Assembly (NCBI RefSeq): GCF_003590095.1
Contig: NC_039480.1
Location: 721,328-785,327, forward strand
Source of the DNA: Trichoplusia ni
Lineage: Eukaryota > Arthropoda > Insecta > Lepidoptera > Noctuidae
Direction: 5' to 3'
Length of the DNA: 64,000 bases
The position numbers and the translations under genes were made by a program. Below the pieces are notes generated by a model that made no database searches, was not told the DNA's origin, and saw nothing but the letters and a program-made list of their open reading frames with translations. How positions within the stretch are numbered: position 1 is the stretch's first letter; each line of letters begins with the position of its first letter. Shown piece after piece: positions 22,761-35,578 of this stretch.

Positions 22761-24931
22761 ATGTTTGGTAGGCTTCGCTGCCAAGTATTTTGTTTGCAAT
22801 GTTTCTCCGGCTTTGCTCTGTAATTTAGAATCTGGTTAGATAATTTCTGATACTACTATATGAATTCAACATTTATTAAGAAGATTATTAAGAAAATTCA
22901 AATGGCATGTTGTTAACCCTTTCACATCCATCTCTTACGACACAACAAGCAGCTGTTCAAATAGACCGCAATAGAAATTATGAACTGACCCGTCGACATA
23001 ATTTCGGTTTACACAGATATTATTTGTCATAAATTAAGTACATGTAATATTGGAATCAGAGTCTTATAGAATGCTGTGTCTAAGTAGAAAACTTTAGCGT
23101 TTTTCCTCCATTAACGTTTATCCGAAAGTGGGACTTCTCTAAAATCAGTCCTTTAAAACCGTTAGCCTCAACTCTTCCAATTTTGACTCGTACAAATCTA
23201 TAAAAATCCGGATGATTATTTTCTATAATAGCCGGCAGCCTTAGCCAATAGCCTATGGCCTACATGTATAACTTTATATACTGTATATAATAAACCCGTA
23301 GAAAATAAATTACCCTGTATTTAAATTCAATTGCCTAATTAAGCTTTACAGTTTTCTATCTCATCAGTTGGTTTCCTGTCATTTTCCATTAATTGTATTA
23401 TGTTATTGCCTATCTTAGTTTTTACAGTATTTTAATGATATGCTCGTAAACCTTCTTCTAGCATTTCTATCTTATATTTGCCCCTGTACTACTAACATGC
23501 CTCCGCGCTAACTTTAATAGAGTCAAAGTTAGTCACTTGTCGGAAAGAAATATCATTCCCATTCATTTTAGTTTTTTGTTTGTCTTTTTCTTCTTGTATG
23601 TAACTTTCTCCAGGACCTTTTAAATCAATTTCTATTTCTCGCTTGTCCCTTTTGCCTTAACCAACTGTTAAGGGATCACCATAAATAATATCATAGCCAT
23701 CCCATGGCTCAGTAGTTTTATAGTTGTCACGCGACAAATTTATGGTACTTATGAGAATCAGATGACTCTTAACATACACGGTAGCTTAATAATACCACCT
23801 ATAATAGGTTTTGGTCGTAATAGTTATAAATTATACGATTTCAGTGTAGTATAGGATTTTATGATACTTTTTGAATGGTGATGTAACACGCAACTATGGG
23901 CCTTGTCATCCCATATGAGTCGTAAATTTTAAGGGAAAGTTGCATCTGGTGGTTTGGAATAATTCTCTCTCACTAATCCGTGTTAATAAGCTTGGCTTTC
24001 GTTAGCCATGATGGTACTTAGAGTTGACGATTCTTATGTAAGTCTTAGATAACTTGTTGATCTCTTGTTAACCTTTCCAATCAAGTATCAATCAAAAGAT
24101 TTCAAACAGAAAAGTTTTGCCAATGTTTTGCGACTTAAAAAATCGGAATCTCAAAAAGGATGTACGTAATATTAACAATAAATCCGAACAAACATTTGTC
24201 GCCAGGAAGTCATCGTACTTAACATGCAGATAAAAACATCAAATAACATTTTATTACGAGACATTTGTACAAAATAATAAGATTCTTGTATTACAAGCAC
24301 CACCATGGAATAACAATAAACAAGGACATTAAATCTGTACGGTATTCTGTCCCGTCCGCACGTTTGTAGGATGGCCAGCGCCGGTACCACGCGCTCTTAA
24401 AGCAAGAGCCCTGTTGTCGTGGAAGCGGGATAGCGCTATACAATCCGCATAGCTCTCTCTCTCTGCCACAGCAACAACTATCTTACTCATTTGTCCCGTA
24501 GTACAGGGTCAGTTTTATGTTCGTTAGGACTAATCGCATAAAACGTTATAGTAACTTAAATACCGCGTTAATAGTGCGAGGACTAGCTTGATAAATAATG
24601 CATTCGTTTATGGCGACGCTTTAAGTAGCATTCGCTAAGTGCTAAAATATTTGAATATCTAAGTTTAAATGAGTTGGAGGTAATAGAAGATTAGTTATGG
24701 TTATGTTTAGAATGGATGTGATATAAACTTTTATGTTGTGTTTATATTCTATAGGTTTATGATGATAGGCAGGTGATAAGATCTTAGTTTTCTGCTGTTT
24801 CTAGGTTTGTGTTATATCAAACGGTAAAAAAGGGCGAAGACCTACTGTGTTGGCACATACCTCACCCGTGAATAGAATGAATAAAATATTAAAAACAAAC
24901 TTTGCTGCCGAAAGTGAAGAATTATTAAAAA
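22761..24931. other. AT-rich non-coding stretch
   Basis: No gene recognised. Bases 24360-24500 are GC-richer, with gatagcgctata and a short CT run (ctctctctctctgcc). They may belong to an old repeat I could not name. Confidence 0.45.
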
Positions 24932-25228
24932 CTAGCTGTTGCCCGCGACTTCGTCCGCGTGGTTAGAAGATATAAGTTATAATTTATACCTGCCTTCTAT
25001 CTATCTATCTGCCTTCTATCTATCTTGTAGGATTCAGTCAGCTTTTGCAATGTAAGCGCAAAAATGTGTTTTTTTACGACCTCACATTAGAAACTGATGA
25101 GATTCTGATGTATAAGCTATATTGTGGTAAAGTTTCATTCAAATCCATTCACTAGTTTTTACGTGAAATAGTAACAAACATCCATACATCCATACTTACA
25201 AACTTTCGCCATTATAATAGTAGTAGGA
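24932..25228 (-). mobile_element. Lep1-type Helitron, second subfamily
   Basis: On the minus strand it starts A|TCCTACTACTATTATAATGG and ends GCGGACGAAGTCGCGGGC-AACAG-CTAG|T. Both termini and the A-T insertion context fit a complete Helitron. The 3' part matches the copies at 18.5, 27.5 and 50.0 kb; the 5' part differs and matches the fragment at 63490. It contains a duplicated CTAT microsatellite block near 24997-25031. Confidence 0.75.
24997..25031. repeat. (CTAT)n microsatellite, duplicated block
   Basis: ctgccttctatctat occurs twice in tandem with CTAT runs, inside the Helitron. Confidence 0.85.
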
Positions 25229-25530
25229 TCAAATTATTGAAATTAATAATATTTGATACTCCTTGTATTAAAGAGTTACGTTATGTTATTGTTTGTTTTC
25301 TTCAGTAAGAACCTGTTACGTTTCCTAAAAATTTTGCCAAATTTCCCTTTGCGATAAAAACATGACAAAAAAAACCTTTAAATCGATCAAATATTGCTTT
25401 CGGCAGCATATATAAGTATGCGCATAATTTCCGTCAAGTAGCCAAAGATCGTTTCAGATAATAATTTACACAGTCACCATTACAATAATAATTTTCAATT
25501 TGCAACTCCCGCGCTCGATAGCGATCTAAC

Positions 25531-25542
25531 GGCGCACGCGCA
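25531..25542. promoter_or_regulatory. NRF1/Ewg-like GC palindrome
   Basis: GGCGCACGCGCA is identical to the site at 1766 and sits in a small CpG-rich island (about 25508-25545). Confidence 0.4.
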
Positions 25543-26204
25543 GCTGAAATTCGATACGCATAGATTTGTATTGTCGCTTTAATGCTTATAACGGTGCCGG
25601 CGTTGACATGTGGGAGTGACATACATACAGACAGTACTTATGTACTTATATTAACGATATTACATTTACTGATGCTCAGGTCTTGAGGAAATTTACGAAT
25701 GCCTGGATAGTATAGGTGTAGTACAGGTTACCTGATAATACCACCGTCCGTCGGGTTGTAGGTTTTATTCTCGCATGGGATTTTATAGTGTCATTCATGG
25801 ATACTTATTTTAAGTTTGGGTCCAAGTTGTAGTATAGGAATTGAATATTTGGGAATCGTCACAAGTTAAAATAATAATAAAAAAAAAACTAATCTTTATT
25901 ATAAAAAAATGTTACTTGAAACCTGTGATAAGATTTTTTACCTAAGAAGCGGTAATTTTATACAGGCAACCCCATTCGGTCTACAAACGTGGTCTTAAAT
26001 TCTGAATTTAGAAAACAATTTCTAAGACCCTAGACCTTGTTCATAGGCCTTAACAATCACATTACACTAGACCCGTGGGAAGAGAAATTCCGATTCTTTC
26101 AAGGATTCAGGCTAATATCACTGCTACTGATACCTGCGCGATACGCTGACCATGGGGCCCCGAAGGTCAGTAGAAAGTGGCTTTCCCATGCCACGTGTAT
26201 ACTA

Positions 26205-26223
26205 AAGGGATTTCATTGGTCTC
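26205..26223 (+). repeat. 19-bp direct repeat, copy 1
   Basis: aagggatttcattggtctc is repeated exactly at 34971-34989. Flanks do not match. Confidence 0.8.
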
Positions 26224-27525
26224 GTAGACATGAAACAACGGACGCATTATCGTAACATGTTTCGCGAACGGATAATTTTCGCTTACAAAAACGAAATCGG
26301 CAATATTGATCTGTAGCATGACGTGCATTCTTTTTCTGTATGTGACATTTACCTTAGGAACAGTTACTGCCTTATATCATTATTCACCGACACTTGACAG
26401 ATTTACAATAAACCTCATTGATCATCATTCATAACCCTTTGTCAACTTACAAATGACAGTTGTCCAAATGTCATTTAACCCTCCAACAAAGAACAATCCA
26501 GTGTTATTGCACCCAACGTTGAACTGTACAAAACTTCGTACGGATTGTGCACGCATTATTAAAACGCGATGAAAATCACGGGTTTTTATTTGACGCGTAG
26601 CACGCAACGAGAACAACTGTAGGTTGTATGAGTTAAGAGGTCGAGGACCCCAGTGACATCGCAATACCGCGGACCGGTGTTATAAACTCTTGTTTACTTA
26701 ATAAGCATGATTACCATAATTTTACGGTGTCTGCTTTAGTTGGTTGATATGGTTTTTGTTGCGAATTCGAAGGCTTTGTCTAGACAGCGCCGGTAGACAT
26801 TTTGTAAATGATACCGCACAAATGTTTATATGCGTTATTTATGTTCGATTTGTCACGTGACTGGGATTCTTTTTTTTTAAACAAGCTTTATAATGAGAGA
26901 GCGAATTTCTCTCTTAGCTGATGTTCTCAAAATTATGTTTTTGTACATGAGTGAAAAATTAGAGGTGTAACAATAATTTGACTGTATATACACACCTCTA
27001 TTATCCGACGAATCCTTGCGTCCATAAGTTGAACGAAATAATCTAACAGTTTCCGATATCATAAAAGGAAATTTTAATCGGAAATTTATACTAATAGCTT
27101 TTTAATTATTCTATTAAAATACTAATTGGGTGCAAATTACTTTATATCAATAGAAAATCGTGTTTTCTGATAATGTAACTGCCGACTAAATATTCAATTG
27201 AGGACGGAATTATACTAATTAATACATAATTATAGATTTAATTATGATAATACATGGATCGTATGGAATACTGATATGCTTTTATTTTACGTAACAAATT
27301 GTGCTTTCTTTGTAAATATTTTGATTACATAATATGTAAACTTAGGTAGGTAATATGATGTCCACAAGAGGCCACGAGTTTTATTTTCATTAAGATAATT
27401 TTGGATTAAACTGGAAATGGTTCAAACGTACTTATATACTGGATATCTTGAGAGACAGAAAGCTTATTCATAAATTGCTTTAAAATGTTTAAAAGTATAT
27501 GACTTCTGAAATTATATTTCTTATA

Positions 27526-27790
27526 CTAGCTGTTGCCCGCGACTTCGTCCCCGTGGGTAGAAGATATAAGTTATGATTTAGGTGTACCTGCCCAGTTTTT
27601 TTCACATTTTCCATTGTATCTTAGGTCCTATTAGTCGCAGCGTGATGGTTTATAGCCTAAAGCCTTCCTCGATGAATGGTCTATTCAACACAAAAAGAAT
27701 TTTTCAATTTGGACCAGTAGTTCCTGAGATTAGCGCGTTCAAACAAACAAACAAACAACCAAACTCTTCAGCTTTATATATTAGTATAGA
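27526..27790 (-). mobile_element. Lep1-type non-autonomous Helitron, copy 2
   Basis: Read on the minus strand it begins A|TCTATACTAATATATAAAGC and ends with the GC hairpin and CTAG|T. It matches copy 1 (18551-18799) and copy 3 (50015-50266) along its length. An AAAC run lies near its 5' end, giving a length difference of a few bases between copies. The plus-strand open frame over it is not a gene. Confidence 0.8.
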
Positions 27791-29667
27791 TTACCATGTC
27801 TTTCATCCTCCCACTCTTTCAAATAAGTTTTTTTTTTACAGTTCAAACAAGCAACGACATTCATTCATAAATACAGATACATATTATCTGCTATGATTAT
27901 TCTTCTAGAAATGATCTGACTTACGTTTTTGCATCGCACTAATCTATTCGAGGAAGCTTCAGCCAATAATACATGATTATACTTCTTCAACCAGTCCTAA
28001 GTAGTAGCCTCGGTTATTTCTGATTGTAATCGACTCATTCTTGTTGGCAGAAGTTTTTTGTTTATTCAAAACAAACGTAAGACAATCAAGTTATCAGGCG
28101 AAAAAACTATTAGACGAATTATATTCTTACGCTAAATGCATTACTGTAACATATGAAAATTACCACTTACGGCACTTCTCTAAATTCAATGTAGCTTTCG
28201 CACATTTGGACTATTATTATCAACGTAATGGCTGATGTGAACGAGAGGGATCCAAAAACTATGAAGTAACCCTCGCAGACTTTATCTGCTTCATCGGATA
28301 AGCAAAATTAATCAAAAATATTTTCAGTCATTTCTAGAACACCAGATTGAACGCCACAGACGGCCATGTTTACGTCAGTCGTAAACAATACATCACATAA
28401 CCCACGCGTCGAATACTTTGCAGAATTCTTAATGTTCTCTTTTTATATAACAGTTATATTATTAATCTTGTCTCCGCTTGACAGATCTTCTTAGAAACCT
28501 GACATGCTAAAAAGTTAATTTCTTTTTTTGTTGAATTTATAATGATTTATTTTGTACCTTAGAAAGATTTGTTGTGACCAAAGAATAAAAAGATAGGATA
28601 TAAAAGCTATGAAATATATGTGGGATAACATTTTGCCAAGAGTCATTTTTTCTTTGATGAAAACTCCTTAGTTACCATTTTGCTGCCTCAATATATATGT
28701 CTTAAAGGTGTTGTAGGAGAGATAAGGACTTAATAAGGCAAATACTCAATTTCCAATATTATTTATTTGTATTATAAATGTTTGCGTAAATTGCCAATAT
28801 CCTGTTGCTACGCGAAAAATAAAAAAAGAAACACAATTACGAATATGTCTCCCTGCGAATGTAATTTGTTTGCAAAATTTATTCAACAATTTTTCACATA
28901 ATAGTTGTGTTGTATTGAATTTATTACACGCGAATGTAATTCTGAGGACCACATAATATTCCCAAGTCTCAGAGCCTCTAATATTAATGCTTTTATAGAT
29001 ACCATTTTAATCTGCTGACATTTTTACAATGTTATAAAATATACTAACACGAAGTAAGTTATTGTTACGTAAAGATATTAAATTTATACTTTCTGTCTCT
29101 TTAAAATATACATGAGTTGTAAGAATAATTATATGACGGGTTTCCAGCTGATTCGAATTTAAAAGTAGGTTTAAATAAATAGCAATCCATAAATTATCGA
29201 AAAGCAGATGTTTTCAGCACCGAGATCACTTGCTATTGTAGATAAAGGCAAACCTTTTAAAAACAATAATTATGTTTTAAATTTAAGGTTCGATAAAATA
29301 CAATCAGTACAAAAAGAAGATACGCAAAAACATGCTATAGACGGATCCGCAAATTCTTAAGAATCTAAAGAACGGATCAGACTTATCAAAAGGAACAAAA
29401 ACTTTGGGCTCCAAAACGTTGAGTTTTATTTTTATTCTACAAAATTGCCGAGGTGTCAAATTCGCGCATTATCGATAAAACCTCAAATCCGAGAGATTTA
29501 CGATAAATTTATGAAGTATCAAGTTGCGAAGCTTTGACTTTATCAATTCCTAACATTGGAAACTTAAACTTGCTTCTAAAACCTGTTGATACCTCCATTT
29601 TTATTGTTTTGAGAAAACTTTCTCATCTAGTATTACTTTACTAATTTATATTTTTGTTTGTCAACAG
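27791..29667. other. AT-rich non-coding stretch
   Basis: No gene, RNA or repeat family was recognised. The last 30 bases form the polypyrimidine tract and branch-like ctaat of the exon at 29668. Confidence 0.5.
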
Positions 29668-29748
29668 GCAAGCCGCAAGATATCAAAATGCGGGTATCTA
29701 TTCGTGGCTCCCGGGTGGGACTTCTCCAATCCGCTCTACAGAACAAAG
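29668..29748 (+). CDS. candidate internal coding exon B (81 bp)
   Basis: This is the best exon candidate in the window. A branch-like ttactaat and a T-rich tract precede the acceptor gtcaacag, and the exon closes with aaag|gtaagaa, a near-consensus donor. Its length is a multiple of three and its GC content is visibly above the flanks. All three frames are open. The frame that continues from exon A and into exon C reads QAARYQNAGIYSWLPGGTSP and on to a Ser/Thr-rich end. The peptide was not recognised in any frame, so the gene is unknown. A non-coding exon remains possible. Confidence 0.4.
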
Positions 29749-32601
29749 GTAAGAATATTACTATAAATCTCATAACATGTTGCACTGTTGCATCCAAAGA
29801 GTAAATGAACTCATAGAGTTACGAGGCAAGAGTGGAATTGCTGATGAAAACGCCACAGCGTATAACCTATGGAAGCTTTTCAGGATTCCAATGGGATCTC
29901 CCTAATGTTTATAGTTACGGATAGCATCATTAGCTGAGTAACTGCTCTCAACATGGAATCATTTAGCTGATGATATGTTACGCGTATACCTTCAGTACCA
30001 CGTTCTGCCTCAGGCCCTATAAGCATTTCATCTCCAATTCGCAATGCATCTACAACTGGATCACGTTCTTTATTTGCGTCATTATTTTTAAAAATATACC
30101 ATTATAGCCATTTCAATTCAGGGTCTTCGCTGCAATCGCACAAACTACACGTGACCTTAATCCTGCGACACTCCCTATCCCATATGCTAATCACGCGGCT
30201 TGTAACAGTTCAATTGTTCGACGATGCGCCTGCGCAAGTCCTTGCCCTCTAATTACTTTCCCGAAGTGATTTTCATTAAGTACGGTTACGGGACCCATTG
30301 TTTTGGCTAATGGGAATTGTGAATACGTAATTATTTGTTTACAAGGCATGAGAATGAAAGAAAAAAACCGTTTCTTGTACGTGATTAGTATAAAAAGCTT
30401 GACAGGTATTTTTACACATCGTGAACTGGCATCTTGTTGTAATTACTATGTAGGACGAGAAAAGAAAGAAAGATATTCATTCTTATATATGCTATGAAGT
30501 GTTAAAATTCAAGTTATTATCATAAAAAGGTTTTTTTCCTTAACCGTGACTGGTTTCGTTGCTGCTACCGTAATAACTTCATCGCTTTATCGAAGCCATT
30601 TCATTAGCACGGGCGTTAATTCCAAATAATATTGATGGCACGGCGCACGTCCGGCCTGCAGTATTGATAACGCAAATCTCTCATGATTAATAATATTCTG
30701 CCAACCTTAATTCGCGTAAAAACTCGCCGCCATGTTTTTTGACACTTTTTGGCGCCAAGACTCAGCCCCCTGCCGGCTTTATCGTAATCTCTGGAGATTC
30801 ACGTTTCGAAGTCTTTTTTGTTTGCATAATAATAATATTTCATGGTTACTTTATCGATGGTGCCGTTTGTACTTAAATACAAATAAAAACTGAAAAATGT
30901 TTAGGCAGTATTTTGTTCGATTTTTCGATACAGCGGTGGACATTGCTCATGCATTTTTTTAATAGACATGTTACAATAGAGTTTTTATTCGATATAACGG
31001 TTTTAACGGTTTTGTCAATTTGCCTATTGATGATCAATCAGCTCGGAGTATTGTCGCATGAAAGCTCAACACGTAACAGCACGGATAGCACTATCATCGT
31101 CCCAGTTGAAGAACTCTCAGGATACGTGGTGCAGGAAATACCTGGTAAAATCATCCCAAAGAGGAACATTTGAAAAATGCCCCACACTTTATAATTCTTG
31201 CACAATATGAGGATAGTAGTGTTTACGATGGTAATAAATATGGATGTTCCGCGAAACTCGATTAGGGTCTAATGTGTTATTTTTTCAAAAACGACCCCAC
31301 GGCCGATACTTTGTGGCCTCGGATTGTTCCTTTTATTGAGAGCTTATAAAAATTAAGATTTATCTGTGTATCTTTGTTGCTTTTATTTTGCAAGCACGTT
31401 TAATATTGAGCTGGTATCTTTTTTTTCGGCCTCTTGCCCTTGCTTTCTTTCTTCACTTAATAGACTAAATATTTTATTTAAAATATTACAGTTGCTTTTT
31501 GCGAAAACATATTTACCATTTTTCGTATTTGAATCTTTATGTATGTGTTGTGTTCGTGACTTTATTAAGAGCAAACGCTAGACCAAATGATTATACTTTA
31601 CAAAATTATAAAAATAGTTTCTATAGTAACGGCTGTACTTAAAATGAGATTATTTATGTCATAGTTAGACGACTTTCTAGTTCCTATTGCGGGTTTCAGT
31701 CACAACCGCAGATGGCAACATTTAAATTAATCAGAAGGTCAACAAACGCAATAGCGGATGGCAAGCCATGAGAATTCGGTTTTAAAATAATACAAATAAG
31801 TTGTTACACTAACACAAACTCGATAAGCTTTTCTTTGTGCTGAATACAGTCCGGGGTTTATTTGGCAACTTTACCACACCTTATACACCGGTATAATTGT
31901 TGTATTACTTATTAAGAACTGTATCAGATTCTTTAAAATAAGCCTTACGCTATTGTGCTTAGTCTTATGCGATTCCATTGACACAAAAAGCTTTATTTTT
32001 ACAAGCTGCAGATGATCATAGCTAATTGTAATGAATAAACCTTCTGTATTTTCCTGCGCAGTGGTCATCAAGTAGTACGGATCGCACGCACGACTGCATA
32101 TAGAAAGCAATACATATTTTACTCCATTTCAAATGGAAACACAGATGTTACATCAACTTTAATAATAACTTTGAAATCCAATTTACTTGAAATAATTGAC
32201 TTCTTTTGCATATTTACAGATTTGTCAATAATGGTTAGGAAAGCACCTTTAGGCCTTAGTTATTTCATTTAGAGGGTGTTACCAGTGCCTTTGATTTCAA
32301 TAGAGTTTAACAAACTAGGGGGCTTTTTACAAGCCATAACTAATTAGGCAGTTGTGAAGATATTTCAATTAGCCTTTTACCGAAATGTTGGATAAAGTTC
32401 GTTTAAATATTATTGTTTCTGACACCAGCAGATTTAATAGATTTATCCTTATCTAATCGTCTACCATCTACCCTATTGCAGGAATGTTAGATTACCCACC
32501 GTACAGACCGTTTCATTACACACCCACGTTTCTCACAAAACGGTAATTTGTCCAATGTAATAGGGGGCGAGTCTATTGCCATTTACCACATTTCCCGACG
32601 T
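29749..32601. other. non-coding stretch with GC-motif area
   Basis: The palindrome at 30225 is followed by a motif-rich area, 30600-30790, with ggcacggcgcacgtccggcc, CGCCGCCATG and TTTTTGGCGCCAAG. Frames at 30303, 30913 and 31366 (64-86 codons) lack support. Confidence 0.45.
30225..30236. promoter_or_regulatory. NRF1/Ewg-like GC palindrome
   Basis: TGCGCCTGCGCA is a strict match to the two-half-site pattern. Confidence 0.4.
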
Positions 32602-32690
32602 ACTTAGAATTTCATAACACGAAGCTAATAGCCTGGTCTTAGGCTTTATAATTTATATCGACATCACCTTCCGTTGTCCTAAACGTTTAG
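32602..32690 (+). repeat. long direct repeat, left copy
   Basis: About 85 bp matching 33168-33251, including acatcaccttccgttgtcct, with scattered substitutions and a small indel. The two copies bracket the nested SINEs. Confidence 0.8.
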
Positions 32691-33165
32691 GTAAGCGCGT
32701 TTAATTGTGGGTCCTGGTTGTCATTCCAACAACTTTAATAGTCGTTAGAGAGTTAGACGGTCACCACCTCAAACCCACTGTGCGCGTTTCATCCTCACGT
32801 AGGACAAGCCTTTGTGTTGTCCATGAAGTCTTGCGTGAACTTGAATGTGTGTAAAACCATTCGCGACACAAGGATTAAATTCCTTAGTGCGGGTATTGGC
32901 TTTCGTTCGTTCTTTAATAGCCTAAACATATACCAGGTTGTATTTACATCAATCATACTATACAAAGACGAAGAAGACGGGTAGTCAGAAGCAAGAAAGT
33001 CTGATATCCAGTTTTAGTAACGAAAACCCTATTATTCCTATACCCATAACTGGGTTAAAGCGATCAGCTATTTCAATTCAGGGAGGCGGTCGCTCCTTGT
33101 GAAACTGGTCATCTAGTTAGACTAGCAGCTGACCCCAAATACACGGAAAAAGGCCATCCAGATGA
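32691..33165 (+). mobile_element. 5S-type SINE body split by another SINE
   Basis: Bases 32691-32758 and 32975-33165 match successive body parts of the intact 5S-headed SINE at 50997-51291: first gtgggtcc...gtcgtta, then cggtcgctccttgtgaaactgg...gaccccaa...ggaaaaaggcc. The 5S-like head is missing. The interval 32759-32974 holds a family-B SINE, so a younger SINE inserted into an older one. Confidence 0.65.
32759..32892 (+). mobile_element. family-B SINE nested in a 5S-type SINE
   Basis: The run ggtcaccacctcaaaccc through tcgcgacacaaggattaaat matches the family-B SINE at 55957-56143 on its own strand, starting just after the A box. The B-box region is decayed (gtttcatcctca). Confidence 0.55.
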
Positions 33166-33167
33166 AG

Positions 33168-33251
33168 ACTTAGAGATTTCCCATCACGAAACTAAAAGCC
33201 TTAGCCGTTATAATTATATCAACATCACCTTCCGTTGTCCTTAAGTGTTAG
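33168..33251 (+). repeat. long direct repeat, right copy
   Basis: Right partner of 32602-32690. Confidence 0.8.
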
Positions 33252-34426
33252 ATGTTGTGATTACTAATGATTGGTCGGTGATTGCCGAATATTATAGGTT
33301 TACAGTAGCGCTGACCTTCGACGACTCGGTCGAGTTATTGCAACTGATAGGTCACCTTCTCAGTTCCTTTGAATGTTCTAGTGGATGTAAAAACGTAGGG
33401 GAAAAAATATAATCATGATTTTAGAGGTTCACGCGACTGCTTAACATTACCCATGCAGTCGATTTTTTTTTCACAAGGACATTAGCAGAAAATCTGTCTA
33501 TGTAAGTATCTGTCTATAAGAATGCTTTTAGTAGTTAAGGTTATCTGATGTTTCGAGTTGTGTTATGAGTTTCTAACATTGCTAATTCCTAGTGGGCCGA
33601 GGACGATATAGAAAAATGGGTATAGGATAAGTTGCGATTGTTGCGAAGCGCTGGTGATAGGAGATTGGTATAAATTAAAGGGAGGTAAGGCCCTACATTG
33701 GGTTATTCGAGGCTGTTATTGATAATATTAACAACCAAAAATATGTAGTACCTACCATAATGAACATCAGCGAGGTTATTATAAAGTGTTATGGGTTTGA
33801 TTTAAGTGCTGTCAGGACTTTGATAGGTATTATTATTTTTGATGCAAGCCCAAAGAGTTTTAATCAAACTCTTTTTGTTTCTCTCCGACTTTCGTGAGAA
33901 AACCAGCCGAGTATAAAATTAAAAGATTTGAAAAAAGGAAGCGTCAAAGGTCTCACATTCTTTTTTCATATTTTGTTTTATTTTTAATACTTATTTACAG
34001 TAGCTCAGATAAATAATGCCGAAACCAATTTTTCCATTACCATCTGTCCGTCCGTCGGTCCGTCTAAGTGATTTTTAATAGCAACTTCCTTTGTTATGTT
34101 GTTTTATAACAACTTAGTTTTAAAATCATACTTAATAACTGCAGTTCAAAAGGTCCGAGTCATTATAATAGATTGTTTGTTTTTTAACTAGGTTTGCCCC
34201 TCGACTTTTCCTGCACCATGTAATCAGTAGTTACTGGGAAGCAAAGGTGAAAAAAGTATTGTGCTTTGTATCTTTCTTAAATATTCATTAGATAATGTTA
34301 ACTAATTGTATGTTAACATGCAAGCATTCTTTTGTTTTAAATCGAGCGGAACCTTAACATGTAAATACTTAGTGAAAAGAAAGAAAGAGATTCTTTTATT
34401 TGTAGGTATTTGTCAGAAGTATTTTG
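33252..34426. other. non-coding stretch
   Basis: Bases 33590-33705 hold a possible LINE scrap and 34046-34063 a short GTCC-type run. Nothing else was recognised. Confidence 0.45.
33590..33705 (+). mobile_element. possible degenerate LINE 3' fragment
   Basis: Pieces reading R-x-W-Y-K-L-K-G-G-K-A-L-H-W resemble the tail of RTE-like polymerases (R-x-L-W-x-x-L-G-E-A-Y-x-Q-Q-W), but stops and frame changes intervene. Weak. Confidence 0.3.
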
Positions 34427-34530
34427 CCCTGGGATAGCTGAATGGTTTAAGTCACCGTAACTGTGCACAATATGTCGGTTTCGATCCCGCGTAGGACAAG
34501 GATTTGTGTCATTAAATTGCTAAGTGAGGA
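34427..34530 (+). mobile_element. tRNA-headed SINE (family B)
   Basis: An A-box-like TAGCTGAATGG (34435-34445) and a B-box-like GGTTTCGATCCC (34477-34488) have tRNA-like spacing. They are followed by the family-B body start (ggacaaggatttgtgt). The body is truncated after about 40 bp. It does not fold into a full cloverleaf, so it is not a functional tRNA gene. Confidence 0.6.
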
Positions 34531-35425
34531 AATATGTTTTTCGGTATTGAAATAAAAAACCGATGATCGAAGTATATAACATATTAAAAAAGAATTACAA
34601 ACTTAACCTCGCAATATTTTATCGATATCCTTACAATATTAAAAACAATCGTTTAGCAATTTTATAATCTCTATTTTAATAACTTAACAAATTTATATTT
34701 CGTTGCCATTTACAATCATCCGGCAGAATCTACGTTTTCTTTTTAACAAAATGGAAGATGGCTGCTAAGTGGTATAAAATTGATAACCTAACTTTAGAAT
34801 TTAATTTTTTCGATCCGAAGCTAATTAAAATGTCATATTCTGAGTTGAAACCCTTGTTGTTCAGATCGTTGATAACTGTTAAGGTGTTTATCAAAGGTTA
34901 TAATTGGCAGACATGTTACTTTGCTGCTTATCATATTCAAATTAATTATACAAGGATAATTGTTTCATTGAAGGGATTTCATTGGTCTCTTCGCTAATCG
35001 CGTTTTCTCATTATTAAGTCTCCACTGTTTGTTCGTCTGTACCTATGAGCATCCGTCTGATACCATGCCTTTAATATGATGAGTAATTGACAGTTAATAT
35101 TTTCACGAATGTTTTTTTTATCTCAAGGCCTCTTAGTAATATATTCAAACCTTCCCTATGTTTGAAGAAAAAAACGGTAATATTTTACGTAAATTGGTGC
35201 TTTTCTCTGTCTAAAATATCGGGTTGTAAATAACTAATCACGAAATCCGTGTCTGCAATGAAAGCTGAAAGCTATTGAATATTTTTTGCTGTTCATCGGT
35301 TTCAATGAATTCAATAAAATGATTCAATTGACTGGTGTTATATTGTTGTAAAGGTTGAACGACCTATGTTTATGTAACTTACTATTGCGATACTCTCTTT
35401 CTAGTATTTTTCATTCAAATAAACA
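34531..35425. other. AT-rich non-coding stretch
   Basis: It holds the second copy of the 19-bp repeat (34971-34989). Nothing else was recognised. Confidence 0.5.
34971..34989 (+). repeat. 19-bp direct repeat, copy 2
   Basis: Exact copy of 26205-26223. Confidence 0.8.
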
Positions 35426-35578
35426 TTTCGACTCGCGGCTCCGCCACTGCTTCAGCTCATGATTAAGGACTCCGGTTGGGTCTGAAACTAGTCGAGCAAT
35501 CCCCATAAACACGCTTGTGTGAAACGTGCATTATTGTATAATGCATCATTCTCACTAAAGTTGCTATAAAAATAAACA
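35426..35578 (+). mobile_element. dispersed repeat, core in plus orientation
   Basis: The core 35428-35503 (tcgactcgcgg...gactccggttgggt...ctagtcgagcaatcc) matches 39609-39681 on the opposite strand. The end block 35541-35576 (cattctcac...ctataaaaat) matches 39711-39746 on the same strand. The family was not named. It looks like an element that carries its core in inverted duplicate. Confidence 0.6.

Larger units (their letters stand above)
25229..27525. other. non-coding stretch
   Basis: It holds the GC palindrome at 25531 and the 19-bp sequence at 26205 shared with 34971. A GC-richer segment lies at about 26030-26240. Frames of 60-80 codons are not supported by context. Confidence 0.45.

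Noticed and set aside
27582..27896. 104-codon plus-strand frame
   Set aside because: It lies almost entirely within the Helitron at 27526-27790. Similar frames appear over the copies at 18.5 and 50.0 kb, so it is a by-product of the repeat.
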